Shown one piece after another: positions 46,651 to 58,425 of a stretch of DNA of 64,000 nt. This DNA is from Isoetes taiwanensis. Its lineage: Eukaryota; Streptophyta; Lycopodiopsida; Isoetales; Isoetaceae. Every line of letters starts with the position of its first letter. Position 1 is the stretch's first letter. A model generated the notes under the pieces. The model had not been told where the DNA came from, did no database searches, and was given only the letters and a program-made list of their open reading frames with translations. Where the stretch lies: NCBI GenBank assembly GCA_021234155.1, contig JAJEKV010000003.1, positions 25,146,874 through 25,210,873 of the forward strand, given 5' to 3'. Made by a program: the position numbers and the translations under genes.

Positions 46651-49600
46651 TACACTTAAAAAAAATCAAATCATAAACTTGCAATATTTGCGTTTTGTAT
46701 TTGCTGGAGGTATTTCAAGGATGGTTGGGCCTAGATTTGGCTCCTGTATTGTATGAGTAATCGTATATGGCAGGCATATGTTTGGAGTGAATCGAGCAGC
46801 TTGTTGACCGCTGAACGTTGAAGTCCGAAAAACGTCTGTGGCTTCTGTTTATTGCCATTTCTTATTGCATTTTATGAATTCAGAAGAAGATGGTTGTGCA
46901 CATGGGCTTCTTTCTTCTGGGAAGACAGGTCATTGTTGTCGGTTGCAGAAGCCCAAGCTCAGAGCGACTACCAGAATGGAGCAAGCAAGTAAGTCGTCTA
47001 TGGATTCGACCTTCCTATTCTTTTGGGTAGATATGATGGTTTATAGCCTGCCAAACCCTGCGGCAGATATGGGCTATGCACAGAGGGAGAATGCAGTTGC
47101 CCAGAAAAATTTTCTGCCATAGGGAAGATCAGACCAAGCAGAGGATGGAGGCAAATCGATTGAGACACAGACCGAATTTTTGGATCTGGACGAGGTTTTT
47201 AGTTTGCGAAATGGTTACCGTGGTTATGATCTGATGCTCATGGTCTCGACCCATGCATGGTTCTGTGAAAATTTCCAATGGAAACCATAGGAAATGTCAG
47301 GTGATTTTTTTGGCAATATGTTAGTCGCCATGGACCTGGCATAATGCCAGGAATTTGCTACCCATCAATGGCTGACAACCAATGATACAAAAAAAAAGGA
47401 CGCCGATAAAGATACAAAAATAATAAAAGTGCCTCGTTCAATATGTCACCAATATGTTAAAACTACTTTGCATTTTTGGGAATTCAAAGGTGGCTGATCT
47501 CACCCTCCAGGATCTGATTGATGTATCTTGACTCTCTATTATTTCTCTTCAGTAAGCCTTCTAAAAACTTGATATGGCCAATCTTCTTAATGGCCCTCCA
47601 ATTTTGGCGTAAGACTGATCACTACAAGATCATAATACTTTTCCTATTATGTTATTATGCTACTACTCTAGTCACAGGTGACAGTTTGATCCAGGGAGAT
47701 GCCCATGGAACAATGACGTCAAACCTTCTTTTCTCTGATGTAATTCTACTGAATGAAAAATAAAAAACAACCTTGCCCTCAAAAAAAGCAATGGTTAATA
47801 AACGCCTGGGGCGAATTACTATTATATTACTCTATTTTTATAAAGCATAAAATTCGTCCTTTCTTTCAAAGCGGCGCCGCTAATTACCGCCGCCTCCTTT
47901 TTCTTGCAGCTCTGTTTCTTGCCGCCTCATGGTTTGTTTCTTCTATGGCTCTAGAACGGGAGATGCAGCTTGTAGATAAAGCGCATTCAGATCTTCGTCT
48001 AGAACGGGAGATGCAGCTTGTACTAGGAGCTTCATTTTCCTTCACGTGATAAATGACCTTGTTCTACCGTTGAAGCATTCTTGCCCTTACGTCTTTCAAA
48101 TGCCACAGAGCAATATAAGGTCATGCCGGAGTGGTAGCTTGATCGTTTTCATGAATGAAATGGCCTCCCTTTCTCCGGTTCTTTGCACGAAAAGAGAAGG
48201 TCTTGCTATCAATTCTTTTCCTTTTTTTAAGCTTTTCATAAGCAGGATTTTTTTGAAGCTGTATTTCCTAAGCAAGGCTCTGTTGTAAGATAGTTAATGC
48301 TTGTCAATCTGGAGTGCCATAGGCAGATGCGCAAGCCAGGCACCTCAGTAAAACATTGCATTGATATTTAATTGATTTTGCTCTGTTTTTTCATTGATCT
48401 TGTTATGTTGTGAATTTTGCGGTGTTTGTTCATCTATCTCTTTTCAAGCACAATGGCAGCGCTGCATGCAGGAAGCCGCCATAGCTATCTCCCATGTGTC
48501 CGTACGTAATTCGCCCAGGCATTTATTACGCAGGGGAAAATAGCCTCCTCGGGTTTCCCAGGGGTAATCTGCTCGGCAGCGCCACCAGCAGGGGCAGACG
48601 CACTCGCGGCTCCGCCGCTTTCGCGGATTACCCCCCGAAAAACCCCTTGGGGATATTTTCCCTTATACAAAAAGACAATGTTCTTACTTTATACAAAATC
48701 CTGAGATGTGGACGTACATTCCATTCTATTCTTTTATTGTACAATTCTACATGTATCCAAGGCGCTAATACCATAACAATAAAAAATAATGCTTCACATA
48801 CAATCACTAAGACAAAGGCATATCTAATTTCAACTAAGGTGATGTATAGTTTCTAATTTCAACTTTTTAAATTTACTGAATCCTAAAACAGGTTACTTAC
48901 CTACACCAAGATTACTACAAACTTAAACATGCCTCCTCTCTACATTTATGGTTCCAGATATTGAATGAACACAGCGAATTCAAATGCACAAATGAACTTA
49001 AGACAATAAGGTTAAATTCACTTGTGGTCAAAGATCTGGTGGAAAGCTCTTTTGACGAATGCATGTTGGAATATTATCTGTACACATGGTATTCCCATAG
49101 TTTCAGGGGATCAATACTCAAGAACCCCCTTAATATCAGCAGATAAGACAATATCGTCCCCTGTCAATTAATTAAAATATTTTTCTGAGATGAACAATTT
49201 CCATGAGTAAGTGCATTCAGTACGCCAGCAAAGTTTAGAAACCACAATTTCTCAAGACTCCCCAATCTGTTGGTATTTTACCAGTTCATATGGACAAAAG
49301 TACAATGTGAAGAAAAAGGAGCAATTTTGAAGCGAACAGGGTATAGGGTGTGTACAGCAATCTTATAACCACCATCAGAGGGTTACTTCATATGCCATAG
49401 TTTTTATTGCCAGCATAGTCCTTGCAAAAATTATACTGCATGGATGCATCCTGCTTCTAAAACACCGTTATCTATTTAATATATATATAGATCAACCCAT
49501 TAGTGGAATTTCCACTCTAATTTGTCAGATCTTTGGCCATGTTCTGCATCAACTGTAACAGTTCAGCATCCGATTTTGGAGCCTTTAGACTTTCATGATA

Positions 49601-49802
49601 CATTAAAGTAGCTGCACAACTAGTCAAGCTAACAAAGGCAAAACCTGCAAACTCCACATCCAATTTTGGAGCCTTTAAACTTTCATGAGATGTTAAAGTA
49701 GCTGCACAGATAGTCGAGCTAACAGAGGCAAAATCTGCAAATTCCACACCAAGATTTCAATAGGAAACTAATAAGCAGCGACACCACATGTTTCTGCTCA
49801 TG
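46651..49802. other. Region without a supported gene
   Basis: Holds a 24-bp direct repeat (CTAGAACGGGAGATGCAGCTTG at about 47952 and 47999) and a hairpin element (listed separately at 48530-48667). A duplicated segment of about 95 bp (CAATTTTGGAGCCTTTAAACTTTCATGA) lies at about 49560-49740. Open frames here are short with no recognisable motifs. Confidence 0.45.
48530..48667. repeat. Imperfect long hairpin, MITE-like
   Basis: Arms GGGGAAAATAGCC ... CAGGGGTAATCTGC and GCGGATTACCCCCC ... GGGGATATTTTCCC are complementary over about 40 bp with several mismatches. They enclose a GC-rich loop of about 50 bp. No target duplication was identified. Confidence 0.65.
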
Positions 49803-51535
49803 TCAGTCTGATCCCCTACTAACAAGAACCTACACAAAAACCAAACAATAGTCAGCATTAGTAAGTAAAGTGCGTATATGTAGAGATGAGCATACCCGTG
49901 TCAAGAGCTTAGGATCCAGTCTTGAAGTTCCCATATCAGGTTGCTTCAGCGGCATCTTTTGATCAAACTGGCGAACTACTTTTCTTTCACCACCAGAACT
50001 TGTTTCCGTACCATCCAATTCCTTTCCGTGTACCTTCGATTTCTAGCATTTAGGAACCAAAATGCATCAGATAGCACAAAAAAGATTTGGACATATGGTG
50101 TTTTTAACAATAAAGCTACAGCAACCTATTCCTTTCCTTCTACCTTAAATTTCTAGCATTTAGGAATCAAAATGCATCAAACACAAAACTCGAGAGGAGT
50201 TTTAAGATAAGGCTACATCAACCTGGACTACAGAGAGAAAATGGAGATAACAAGACAGTAATTTGGTGCTGACACAAAAAAATCATAATATACTTCTACT
50301 ACATATGCCTTATAATTTAGATTATCTGACACACATTTACCTTTTCAAATGAAAAGAAAGCAAATCAGTAATAAATTTTCTTTCATTCAGCTAGCATGTC
50401 CCATACTAGATGCTCAGATTGAGACTTTAATCTATGAGAAATATCAAAACTCCAAACGTCGATAAAAATGATTACCAGCATCCTTTGTGCCTAACAAGGC
50501 GTGCAAAAACAGTATAATACGAACACAAAAAAATATCTACCTTCTTTTTCCTTTCCTCCATAGAGTGCACCATGCGTGATTTGTCCACACATGCTATGTA
50601 GAAGTCACGTTCTCGTTTAGCAGCAGCAATTTCAGTCGCAAGTTTTTGCTCCCGAACAGCATTTTTATATGCTACATATATGCAAAAACTTGTCACAAAT
50701 AAAAGCGAACATTTCAATCGTTATGGTGATAAAACTGACATTACCAATCTCTTCCGTCAAATTGTCCCATTTGAACTTCCGCAAATACTTGATATTCCAT
50801 AAATCATAATAGTATGCTGATCGTTTTTTGCCACCTAAATTATGCCCAAAAACTGTCATGTGTACAAATGACTGTAGCAATGTAACACATTAGAAGTAAC
50901 ATTGCCAAACTGGTCATAGAACCTTAAGACTTACTATTAGGGCAATTTTTCAAGATATAAAAATAATGAAAAAATAATGACTTACCCATAGGTTCTCCAC
51001 AAAGCATGCTTGCCACGTGCTTGGCAACACTTTTTTTTGCAAATTCCACCCAGCTGCATCAACACAAATACACCTTAAATGTATACTAAAACAGTTTCAC
51101 GTTCAAGGGAAGATATCATTGCAATTTCTAGTCATACACAACCTCTAATTCTCACCCTTCAGTGTAAATCTTGCCGCTGTTACCTCCTGCACGTTTACGA
51201 AGTCTTCTTTTCGCAGGGTCTGACAAGCATATGCTTTCAGATTTAGAATAACTTAAATTGAACTAACAGAATCTTACAGAAAACGAACCTTCTTGAACGA
51301 GGTATACTCGGAGAATTTCGCCATATTGGGACAACAGTTGCCTCAATTTCTGCGGGGAGAGATGTGGCGGTACTCTACTCAGATAACAAACACCCCTCTT
51401 ACGAACACGTTCCCTCTCAGCCAGTAAGCGTTGGCGTCTACGTTCTTTCTTTTTCTGTTCTTGCTCATCTTCCTCGGTATGTGGATGATGGCCATTTTTT
51501 ACTTCTTCCAATGTTCTGTCCTCTTCGAACTCCAT
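49803..51535 (-). CDS. ESF2/ABT1-like 18S rRNA-processing factor
   Basis: Seven exons join in phase: 51535-51289, 51219-51156, 51053-50986, 50834-50745, 50671-50541, 50042-49896 and 49829-49803 (TGA), giving 257 residues. A start upstream is not excluded because an acceptor-like CAG precedes the ATG. After an acidic/basic N-terminus ([20 protein letters not shown]) the conserved core begins with [20 protein letters not shown] and [13 protein letters not shown], an RRM-like fold. It continues with [40 protein letters not shown] and WDNLTEEI. The helical tail ([20 protein letters not shown]) and a basic C-terminus follow. This order is that of yeast Esf2 and human ABT1, nucleolar proteins of the small-subunit processome; human ABT1 is of similar length. 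No stops or frameshifts; probably active. An exon-edge segment near 50020-50080 is duplicated in the intron at about 50130-50190. Confidence 0.92.
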
Positions 51536-51919
51536 ATCTGTTTCTCCTAAGTTCAGAGGTTGAGTAGAAAATACAAGTATTATATATATACTAAAAACAT
51601 TTACTGTTGTCCACCATCATATACATACACAAGACCATGAATAGAATTAAAGAGAGAAATGAATGTGAAGTCGGTTACATTTGACTGAAAATGGTCTGCA
51701 GCATATGTTTTGAGAAAAATTGCTTTAGAAGAATAGTTGCTCTCATGTAGCTGCCATGACTTCCCAAATTCGGATGATCTATTGTTTCCTTTTTTTTCTA
51801 GAAAAGCTTCTCTGTTGCTGAACACTGCTAATCATTTGAATCATGAAAGCACCGATTGAGCAGCATGCAAAATTTTGACGGACATACCTGGCTGAGAGAT
51901 ACGAAGACGGAGACTAGGA

Positions 51920-52305
51920 AGCCCATAAGCTCCAAATGCTTAAATTCTTCTATTCTACTCATATGCTGTCAAATGCTTAAATTTTTCTATTCTACTGATT
52001 TAATGTCAAACCTAAATACTATTAAATACCCAAAACCAGAATTCATAATTCCACCAATTCATGCCTATAAAATCTGTATTTAGGCCGTAATGATCAGTCC
52101 AACAACCAGATTGAACTGATGCACACACCGGTGGTGTAAATGTAGGAGGCTCACTGGAATGGCTTTTTTATAGAATTGCTGGGTATGAATTGCTTGTGTT
52201 TTTGCAGTTGGTGTCCGATAAGCATACAAATAGTGTGAGACGGAGATGGGCAATCAAGATAGAGCTTTGGCGATAGCAGATAGGCAATTCCGGCAGCGGA
52301 GGTAG
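51920..52305. repeat. Dispersed repeat C, copy 2 (upstream of ESF2/ABT1)
   Basis: Matches 33470-33815 over most of its length in the same orientation, with an extra short duplication of CAAATGCTTAAATT at its start. Confidence 0.9.
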
Positions 52306-53849
52306 AGCTATGAAGTCCAGCCGGGAAAGTCTCAGGGCCAGATTCGACATGCATGCCAGTGAGTAATAAAAAATTGACAAAGAACTCAATCGTTTGCTTT
52401 TCATTGAGCAGAGGCATCTGATTTCTAGCAGCACTCTCCCCCAATTTTATAGATCTGCACTTTCATGTGCATGTACATTGCATGCTCGTTTCAAGAGTTA
52501 ACCTTCCATGATCACAACGTAAATCCTGTATTAGCAGGTCATAGCTTCTGCAATTTGATCAGGCATTTGCATTTGTGTGTCGAAGTATGAAATAATACAT
52601 TAGAAAATCTAACTACGCACTTGCAGGCTATGTACATGGAGCAGATTAAAACAGCTATGGCTATCCTCATCTGTCGTGCAGGCCATAATTTTTTCTTTTA
52701 ATGAACCGAAATCCTTTCTTCCATGTATTCCAAGATAAATTTACCTTGGCTTGGATCGCATACATTTTATGTGAAGCAACACTTAGACTTGCAACGTTTA
52801 AGAGGGAAGCATAAAGCAGGCTCCCAACGGAAACCAGAAATTCCACTCATCAGCTGAAATGGGCACAGATAATACATACATCCTTACCTAATTTGGTTTC
52901 AGCACTAAAATTGCTGCACTCGCTTCTAGCATAGCTATTTCCATTACTGCATTGAAGCTACGCTATGGCAACATGAGAAACAGAGCCAATTTTTGTCCAC
53001 CAAGTTGAGTTCACAGATTTATGGCAAAAACTGTTGAGTGATATTGTATGGATGAATATCCCAGTGGAACAATAGAGCCACATATTTGGTAATACCTGCA
53101 ACTTAACAGGAAAATCCTGTGCCTCAACAACTAGCATCTGTTGGAGGTTTACATCCATGTTGAGGATTGCTGGAAATTCTCAGAAAACTAATTGAGCTTC
53201 TATGAGACTATGAACTGATCTGTGAAATTCGACTTCAGCTTCTTAATTTGGCATTGCTGCAACTGAGTTCTAGCATCTGGTATAGGATGGAAAAAACTTC
53301 TTTTGTAGAGGATAATGGACTCCCATTTGAAACTGATACATGTCAATATTTTTTTGTCTTACCTAGAGAGATGACTAAGGTCCCCTACAAGTTCCTTTCA
53401 CAGGTTTTTCTTCCAGCATTGGATACCAGACAAAGTTCTGAAAAGGGTTATCTTCATTATCGCTGGCCTTCATGCTTTTAAACATCCATTAACTCTTTTC
53501 TGTAGACATTTGCTTCATGTGTTTAATTGTATTTCTTGACATGTTATACCCACTATCTCAAACGTTGGTAGAGACTGGGAGGTTTGCAGTTCCTTACAGA
53601 GGTTTGTTTATGGTACATCTTACATGATCACCAACTTTGATGTGGAGATGTAAGTGTAATGTTTTGCAATTATACCATGGCAGGCAGTCAATGCCGCCAG
53701 CATGTTCAACCCTAATTTACTTGATCACTATGCTTCACTTTCCCAATGAAATCCGAGAACATCAGGAATGTATACCAAGCACCATAGCAGATATGTTAGA
53801 TTTGGTCTTGCACAACACGTTCTAACTTCTCGTCATGAACATAGTTCAA
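52306..53849. other. Region without a supported gene
   Basis: Only short open frames (for example 53248-53481 and 53637-53825), with no motif or splice partner that I can support. Confidence 0.4.
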
Positions 53850-54570
53850 AAGCATCTAAAGATAGATGCGGGAGATGCGAGCATCTTAAGCATCTAAAGA
53901 ATCTATCAATTTTTAAGATCCGTTAGATGCGGCATATAAAGTTTTAAATAAGAAAATCCATTAACAGATTTAGAGTCATAAACCTTTAATATATTAAAGT
54001 TCAACTAAAGCATGACATGAATAAGCAAAAGAAGAAGATGTAGTAGCTGTTAGATTATAGAGTGACTATAACTAAGAGCTGCTACTGCTACTAATTTCAT
54101 TCCTTATTTCCATTGTTTCTAACCACTGACTGATCCCACAAAAATACCCAACAAACTCTGTAGTATTGTAACTATACCTGCTGCAGACATGTTCGAAATG
54201 CTTGGCCTTCTTCAAACCCGATTTCTCTGACCTTTCCTTCCCTTAGATGGTAATCGGCAGCAGGGGACAAATTTCGGCACCAAGGGGATCGATCGATTTA
54301 GGCAACAAGGAATCAATTTCGGCAGCAAGGGAATGGATTTAAGCAGCAAGGAATCGATTTCGGCAGCAGCAGGGGGATTGATTTAGGAACAGATTCAACA
54401 GACCGGCTCATTTCGGCAGCAAAAGAGACGATTTTGGAATGTCGGGATAGCGAAAAACCTAATGGGAATGTGAAACCTAACTTTCACCTTTTAAAAAAAA
54501 AAAAACCAAAACCCCGCGTATCGAACTTTAGAATTAGATGCTTTAGATGCCGAACGATGCGCATCTTCTT
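53850..54570. mobile_element. Possible MITE with AGCATCTAAAG ends
   Basis: The left end carries CATCTAAAGATAGATGCGGG and AGCATCTTAAGCATCTAAAG. The right end carries the inverted forms TTTAGAATTAGATGCTTTAGATG and GATGCGCATCTT. The interior has about eight degenerate copies of a 26-bp unit (ATTTCGGCAGCAAGGAATCG) at 54265-54430. Target duplication not resolved. Confidence 0.5.
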
Positions 54571-55039
54571 ATCTTATAAGACATTAGATAAGCTGGGAAT
54601 TAATCGGAGTGCATGGTGTGCTTTCAATCTTAAAACAGTGATTGAGGCTTTCTTTGCCATAAGAATCACAGAAAAGTTTGTCTTGCTGTATGTCTTGTTG
54701 GACTAAAATGAATGCCATCCTCCAGCATTGCAGTATACTATATTATAGAGCCTGACCCCTCTATTATAGAGCCTGACCCCCCCCCACAGCACGTTCTAAC
54801 TTCTTATCATGGAAGATAGAAATTTCAATCAGAGTGTGTGGTGTGTTTCCAAAATCTTACAACATTGGTTGAGAACACCGATGCCTTAGAGGCTTGCCTT
54901 GACTTAAGAATCACAGAAAATGAACCTGATCAGTCAGGATGCACTAAAATGGAGGCGATATACAAAAACGTCAAGGCAAGTGGGTCTGCCTTCCGGAAGA
55001 TTTTCAATCCATTCATATCAAGAATAGCAAATCGCTATG

Positions 55040-55140
55040 CAAAACCTGTAGAATCAGGTTAACAGCTTGCCTTGACGTCATGGAACAAGAAGGGGTCAGC
55101 CATTCTTGCTTCCCCCTTCTCGTTCCACATAACATCTCAT
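55040..55140. repeat. Long hairpin element, copy 2
   Basis: Contains CTTGACGTCATGGAACAAGA, then GGGGTCAGCCATTCTTGC and the return arm CCCCCTTCTCGTTCCAC. It shares about 60 bp of imperfect identity, including AACCTGTAGAATC, with the hairpin at 30453-30650. Confidence 0.7.
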
Positions 55141-55639
55141 CAGGATGCACTAAAATGAATGCCATATACTGTATGACAGAGGCTGATCCCTTGCAACTTG
55201 CTTGCTTTAATAGGGAAGTTTGACTTGCTTTGGAAGCAGACTTTTGAATACCAGCAGGTTCCATTGAAATTATTGGTTATAATATTACATAACATTGCTC
55301 TTGCATCTTGTGCAAAACAAGAAAAACAATGTACTCTTATTGCAGGCTGAAACTACCTACTATGGCTTCCTTCTCGTTGCAAACCTCAGTGTGAGAATGG
55401 AGGAATTGAAATTCAGAGTTACACATGAATATGGCGTAATTAGATGCTGTTATATGTGAAGAATGCTTCAATCTCAAGCCTCTAAATATTTTGGAGAATA
55501 GGTTTTGGCTATACTTCTTTCTTTATAATTTTTTATATTGGGATATGAAGCTGCATTTAGCTGTGATTTATGCTTCATGCAAGAGACAAAAGCTACAGAC
55601 ATTGCATTTGAACCAAAATTAAAAGGGATTATGAAAACC

Positions 55640-55780
55640 TGTAGCAGCTGATTCTTGCATCACAAGCTCCTGGACGGCCGGAATGGGCTCCTGGTTGCCA
55701 GTAGTGGTGTTGTTGAAGCCCCTTTGAGCTCCCTCGCCATCGACGTCTTCTTCAAGCCCAGGGGTTTTAGGGGCCGGTAA
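55640..55780 (-). other. Isolated candidate exon
   Basis: A GC-rich minus-strand open stretch (APKTPGLEEDVDGEGAQRGF, then QEPIPAVQELVMQESAATG) ends at an ACAG|GTTTTC donor and begins next to a TTTTAC-rich acceptor-like site. Its composition is unlike the AT-rich flanks. The gene of origin is unknown; no partner exon was found. Confidence 0.3.
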
Positions 55781-55810
55781 AAGACATGTTAACTTAATCT
55801 CACACAATTA

Positions 55811-56342
55811 CGGGTAGGTTCACACCTACTATTATTATGTTGTTAAATTTAACTTTTAATACTTTACCGTTAAGACTAAATTATTTTGCGTATTTAACCT
55901 AACGGATTTGATAAAAAATGCATTCACATATACAAACGGGTTAAGTTAATTTACTAACATAACGAATTCAGTTAAGAAGAGGTTCACACCAATAATTATG
56001 TTAGTGGCTAACATAACAAAATTTGTTAAAATTAGGTTCTCACATAAGTTGTTACGTTAGTGGGTGAGCAAAAAAAAGTTAATTGTCTTTAAGTGTCCCT
56101 CTCATGGACGGGTTAACATTTGCAGTACAGCCGTTAAATTTTTTTAAAAAATTGTTAAATTTTAACATATTAGAATCATGTGTGAACCACAACTTTAACG
56201 GAACTAAATCCGTTAAAAATTAACCCACCTTAACTGTCACGAGCCTAACGAAATTTTATAACAGGAATGGCGTGAACCCAATTAACCTGAAATTTTTTTA
56301 ACTTAACTGAATTTAACCCCCTAGTGTGAACCCACCCTAACC
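55811..56342. mobile_element. AT-rich MITE with GGGT(A/G)GGTTCACAC ends
   Basis: The left end GGGTAGGTTCACACCTA and right end TAGTGTGAACCCACCC are inverted repeats. The 500-bp interior is AT-rich and carries repeated TTAAC/GTTAA motifs and internal GGTTCACACC copies. No coding. Confidence 0.65.
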
Positions 56343-56734
56343 ATTAAAATTTAACCCCTTATCCTATGCTAACCAAAACCCTAGCAAATTTATACGTGAG
56401 ATGAGTTTAAATTAAATTTAACAACTAAATTAAACCTCATGGTGTAAACCAACCCTTAAACCATCCCAAGTGTGAAGCCAATTAACCAGCAAGCTAAAGT
56501 GATTATTTTTTTATTGGATCTTTTTTTTTCCTTTATTTTTTCTATAACAAGCCATTTAATTTATGTAGGGGTATGGTCTACGATTTTAATTATGGTCATT
56601 TATCCATCCAAGTCAAATCCCCATGGAACCCCTTGTTATTGTGCCGCATATTAAAAGCTTATGTAACATTTTTCTACTTTGCGGCTAAAAGATCACACTT
56701 TGCAGTACCTTTTTGACGTGTTGTTGTCAGAGGC

Positions 56735-57600
56735 AAATATGAATATGTTGCCCCCCATATTGATTTGGGTTAAGATCAAATTCCCCTTCCCCCCAAAAAG
56801 AAAAAAAAAGGAAAAAAAAAAGTTGATTCTATTACAAGGTCTATCTACATTAACCCCATGCCCCACTTCCAGTGCAAATGTCTCTCTGCCTCTGCCTACG
56901 CCTATGTCTCTGTCGATTTAAAGTATCATGTCTAACCTCTTTATCCCAAATTACACACGTGTGAAATTGTCTATATCAATTTTCAAACATCATATGTCCC
57001 GAAAAGAAATGCTTAACCTCGTGGCTACCATTCACCTCTAAGCTCTTGTGTGTGCTATGAAGTAAGGTTTTTTCAACCAAACCTCATATCTGCCATTCTC
57101 CATGCCGATATTACGCATCATGCCTCCAAGTACCATCTATTCAACCTCTATTGTCTATTCAAGTGATCCCATAGTTACACCTTCTTCTATTATGAGTGTC
57201 CTTTCCCTTAAAAGAGCTCTCAAAATCATCAACCTAAAAAGGCTTCCAAGGCATCAACTCGCCATCTGTCTTTGCCCCAGAAGTATCCTTAAAACCACAT
57301 GTCATCCATTTCCCATCTTTTGCATTCCATCAAATCCAGCTTTTATATGCGCAGAAGCAATCTAAGTTGTTGTCTTTCTAAAAGGTCTAGAAAACACAAC
57401 CTATATCCCTTGATTCTTCTTTCTACTAGCTTCTTCTTTATGTCAATTCTCTCTCTCTCTACTGACAATTGCAACCAACCTTTGCATCTCTTTGCATTTA
57501 CAATAGTTGGCAATGCCTTGGCAACTTTATGTGAGTCTTCTTCATTACTTCTAACATTATTGTTCACCTAAGGATGGGCCCTATGGGTCAAGGTGATATT
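56735..57600 (+). repeat. Dispersed repeat D, copy 2
   Basis: Matches 33945-34990 with many substitutions. It is followed by a (TTCTA)n run at about 57612-57636 and then a fragment of repeat B near 57680-57755. Confidence 0.8.
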
Positions 57601-57755
57601 AAAACATAACATATTCTATTCTATTCTATTCTATTCACACAAGCATAGACCATTACCACAAGCATAATCAATTAACACAACCCATGACATCCAACATATT
57701 TAAATTTAATTCTCCCTGAAACCCCCTTTGATTTGGGTGTGACGACCATACGGGT

Positions 57756-58425
57756 ATTCTTATCATATGAGCATTATACTCATACTGGAAAAAGTGCCCA
57801 GCATTGTTGGGCTTTTGTCGGGCATAAAAATTAATAAAGATTATAGTTCTTGGGAACATTTAAAGCGTAGAATTTTTAGTCATCATTACTGGGCTTTCTA
57901 TCAGGCATAAATTCAAAAACTGATATAATGAATTAAGTTAGAGAACATCTAAAGGGCGTTAGTGTAAAGATGTAAAGGAGAAAAAATAATGCTTCAAAGT
58001 GATTGAAAATGGTTCATATTGACTATATATACAAGAAATTTATCGCGGCGGCCAAGACCGCCGCGAATATTTCTCTGTTCTTTTTGGCCTCAATAAAGAC
58101 GAATTTGCATCGGCCAAGCCATAGACATTTTCTTTTACTTGACTTACTTAGTGTTTGAAATTCTGTCAGTGTTTGTAGTCTTTTTCTTCTTATCATCATG
58201 TGCATCTAAACAGATTTTCTTTCTAGTTAAACCAACAAAATCCTTTATGTAGTTTTTGTCAAGGTGGACCACCTTTGTTAGTCCGCCAAGGGATAATTTA
58301 CTTTGCATCCTATACATTCAAGCGGATTGTCCTATTCATTTAGGAAATCCTTATATTACTGCAAATGAAGGTATATAGAGGTCTTTTGTAAGATCACTTC
58401 ATCCCATGATGAAGCTATGAGTACA
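57756..58425. other. Region without a supported gene
   Basis: Contains GTGCCCAGCATTGTTGGGC and GTCGGGCATAAA motifs related to those at 35575, and an inverted pair (GCGGCGG/CCGCCGC) near 58045-58065. No coding potential is visible. Confidence 0.4.
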
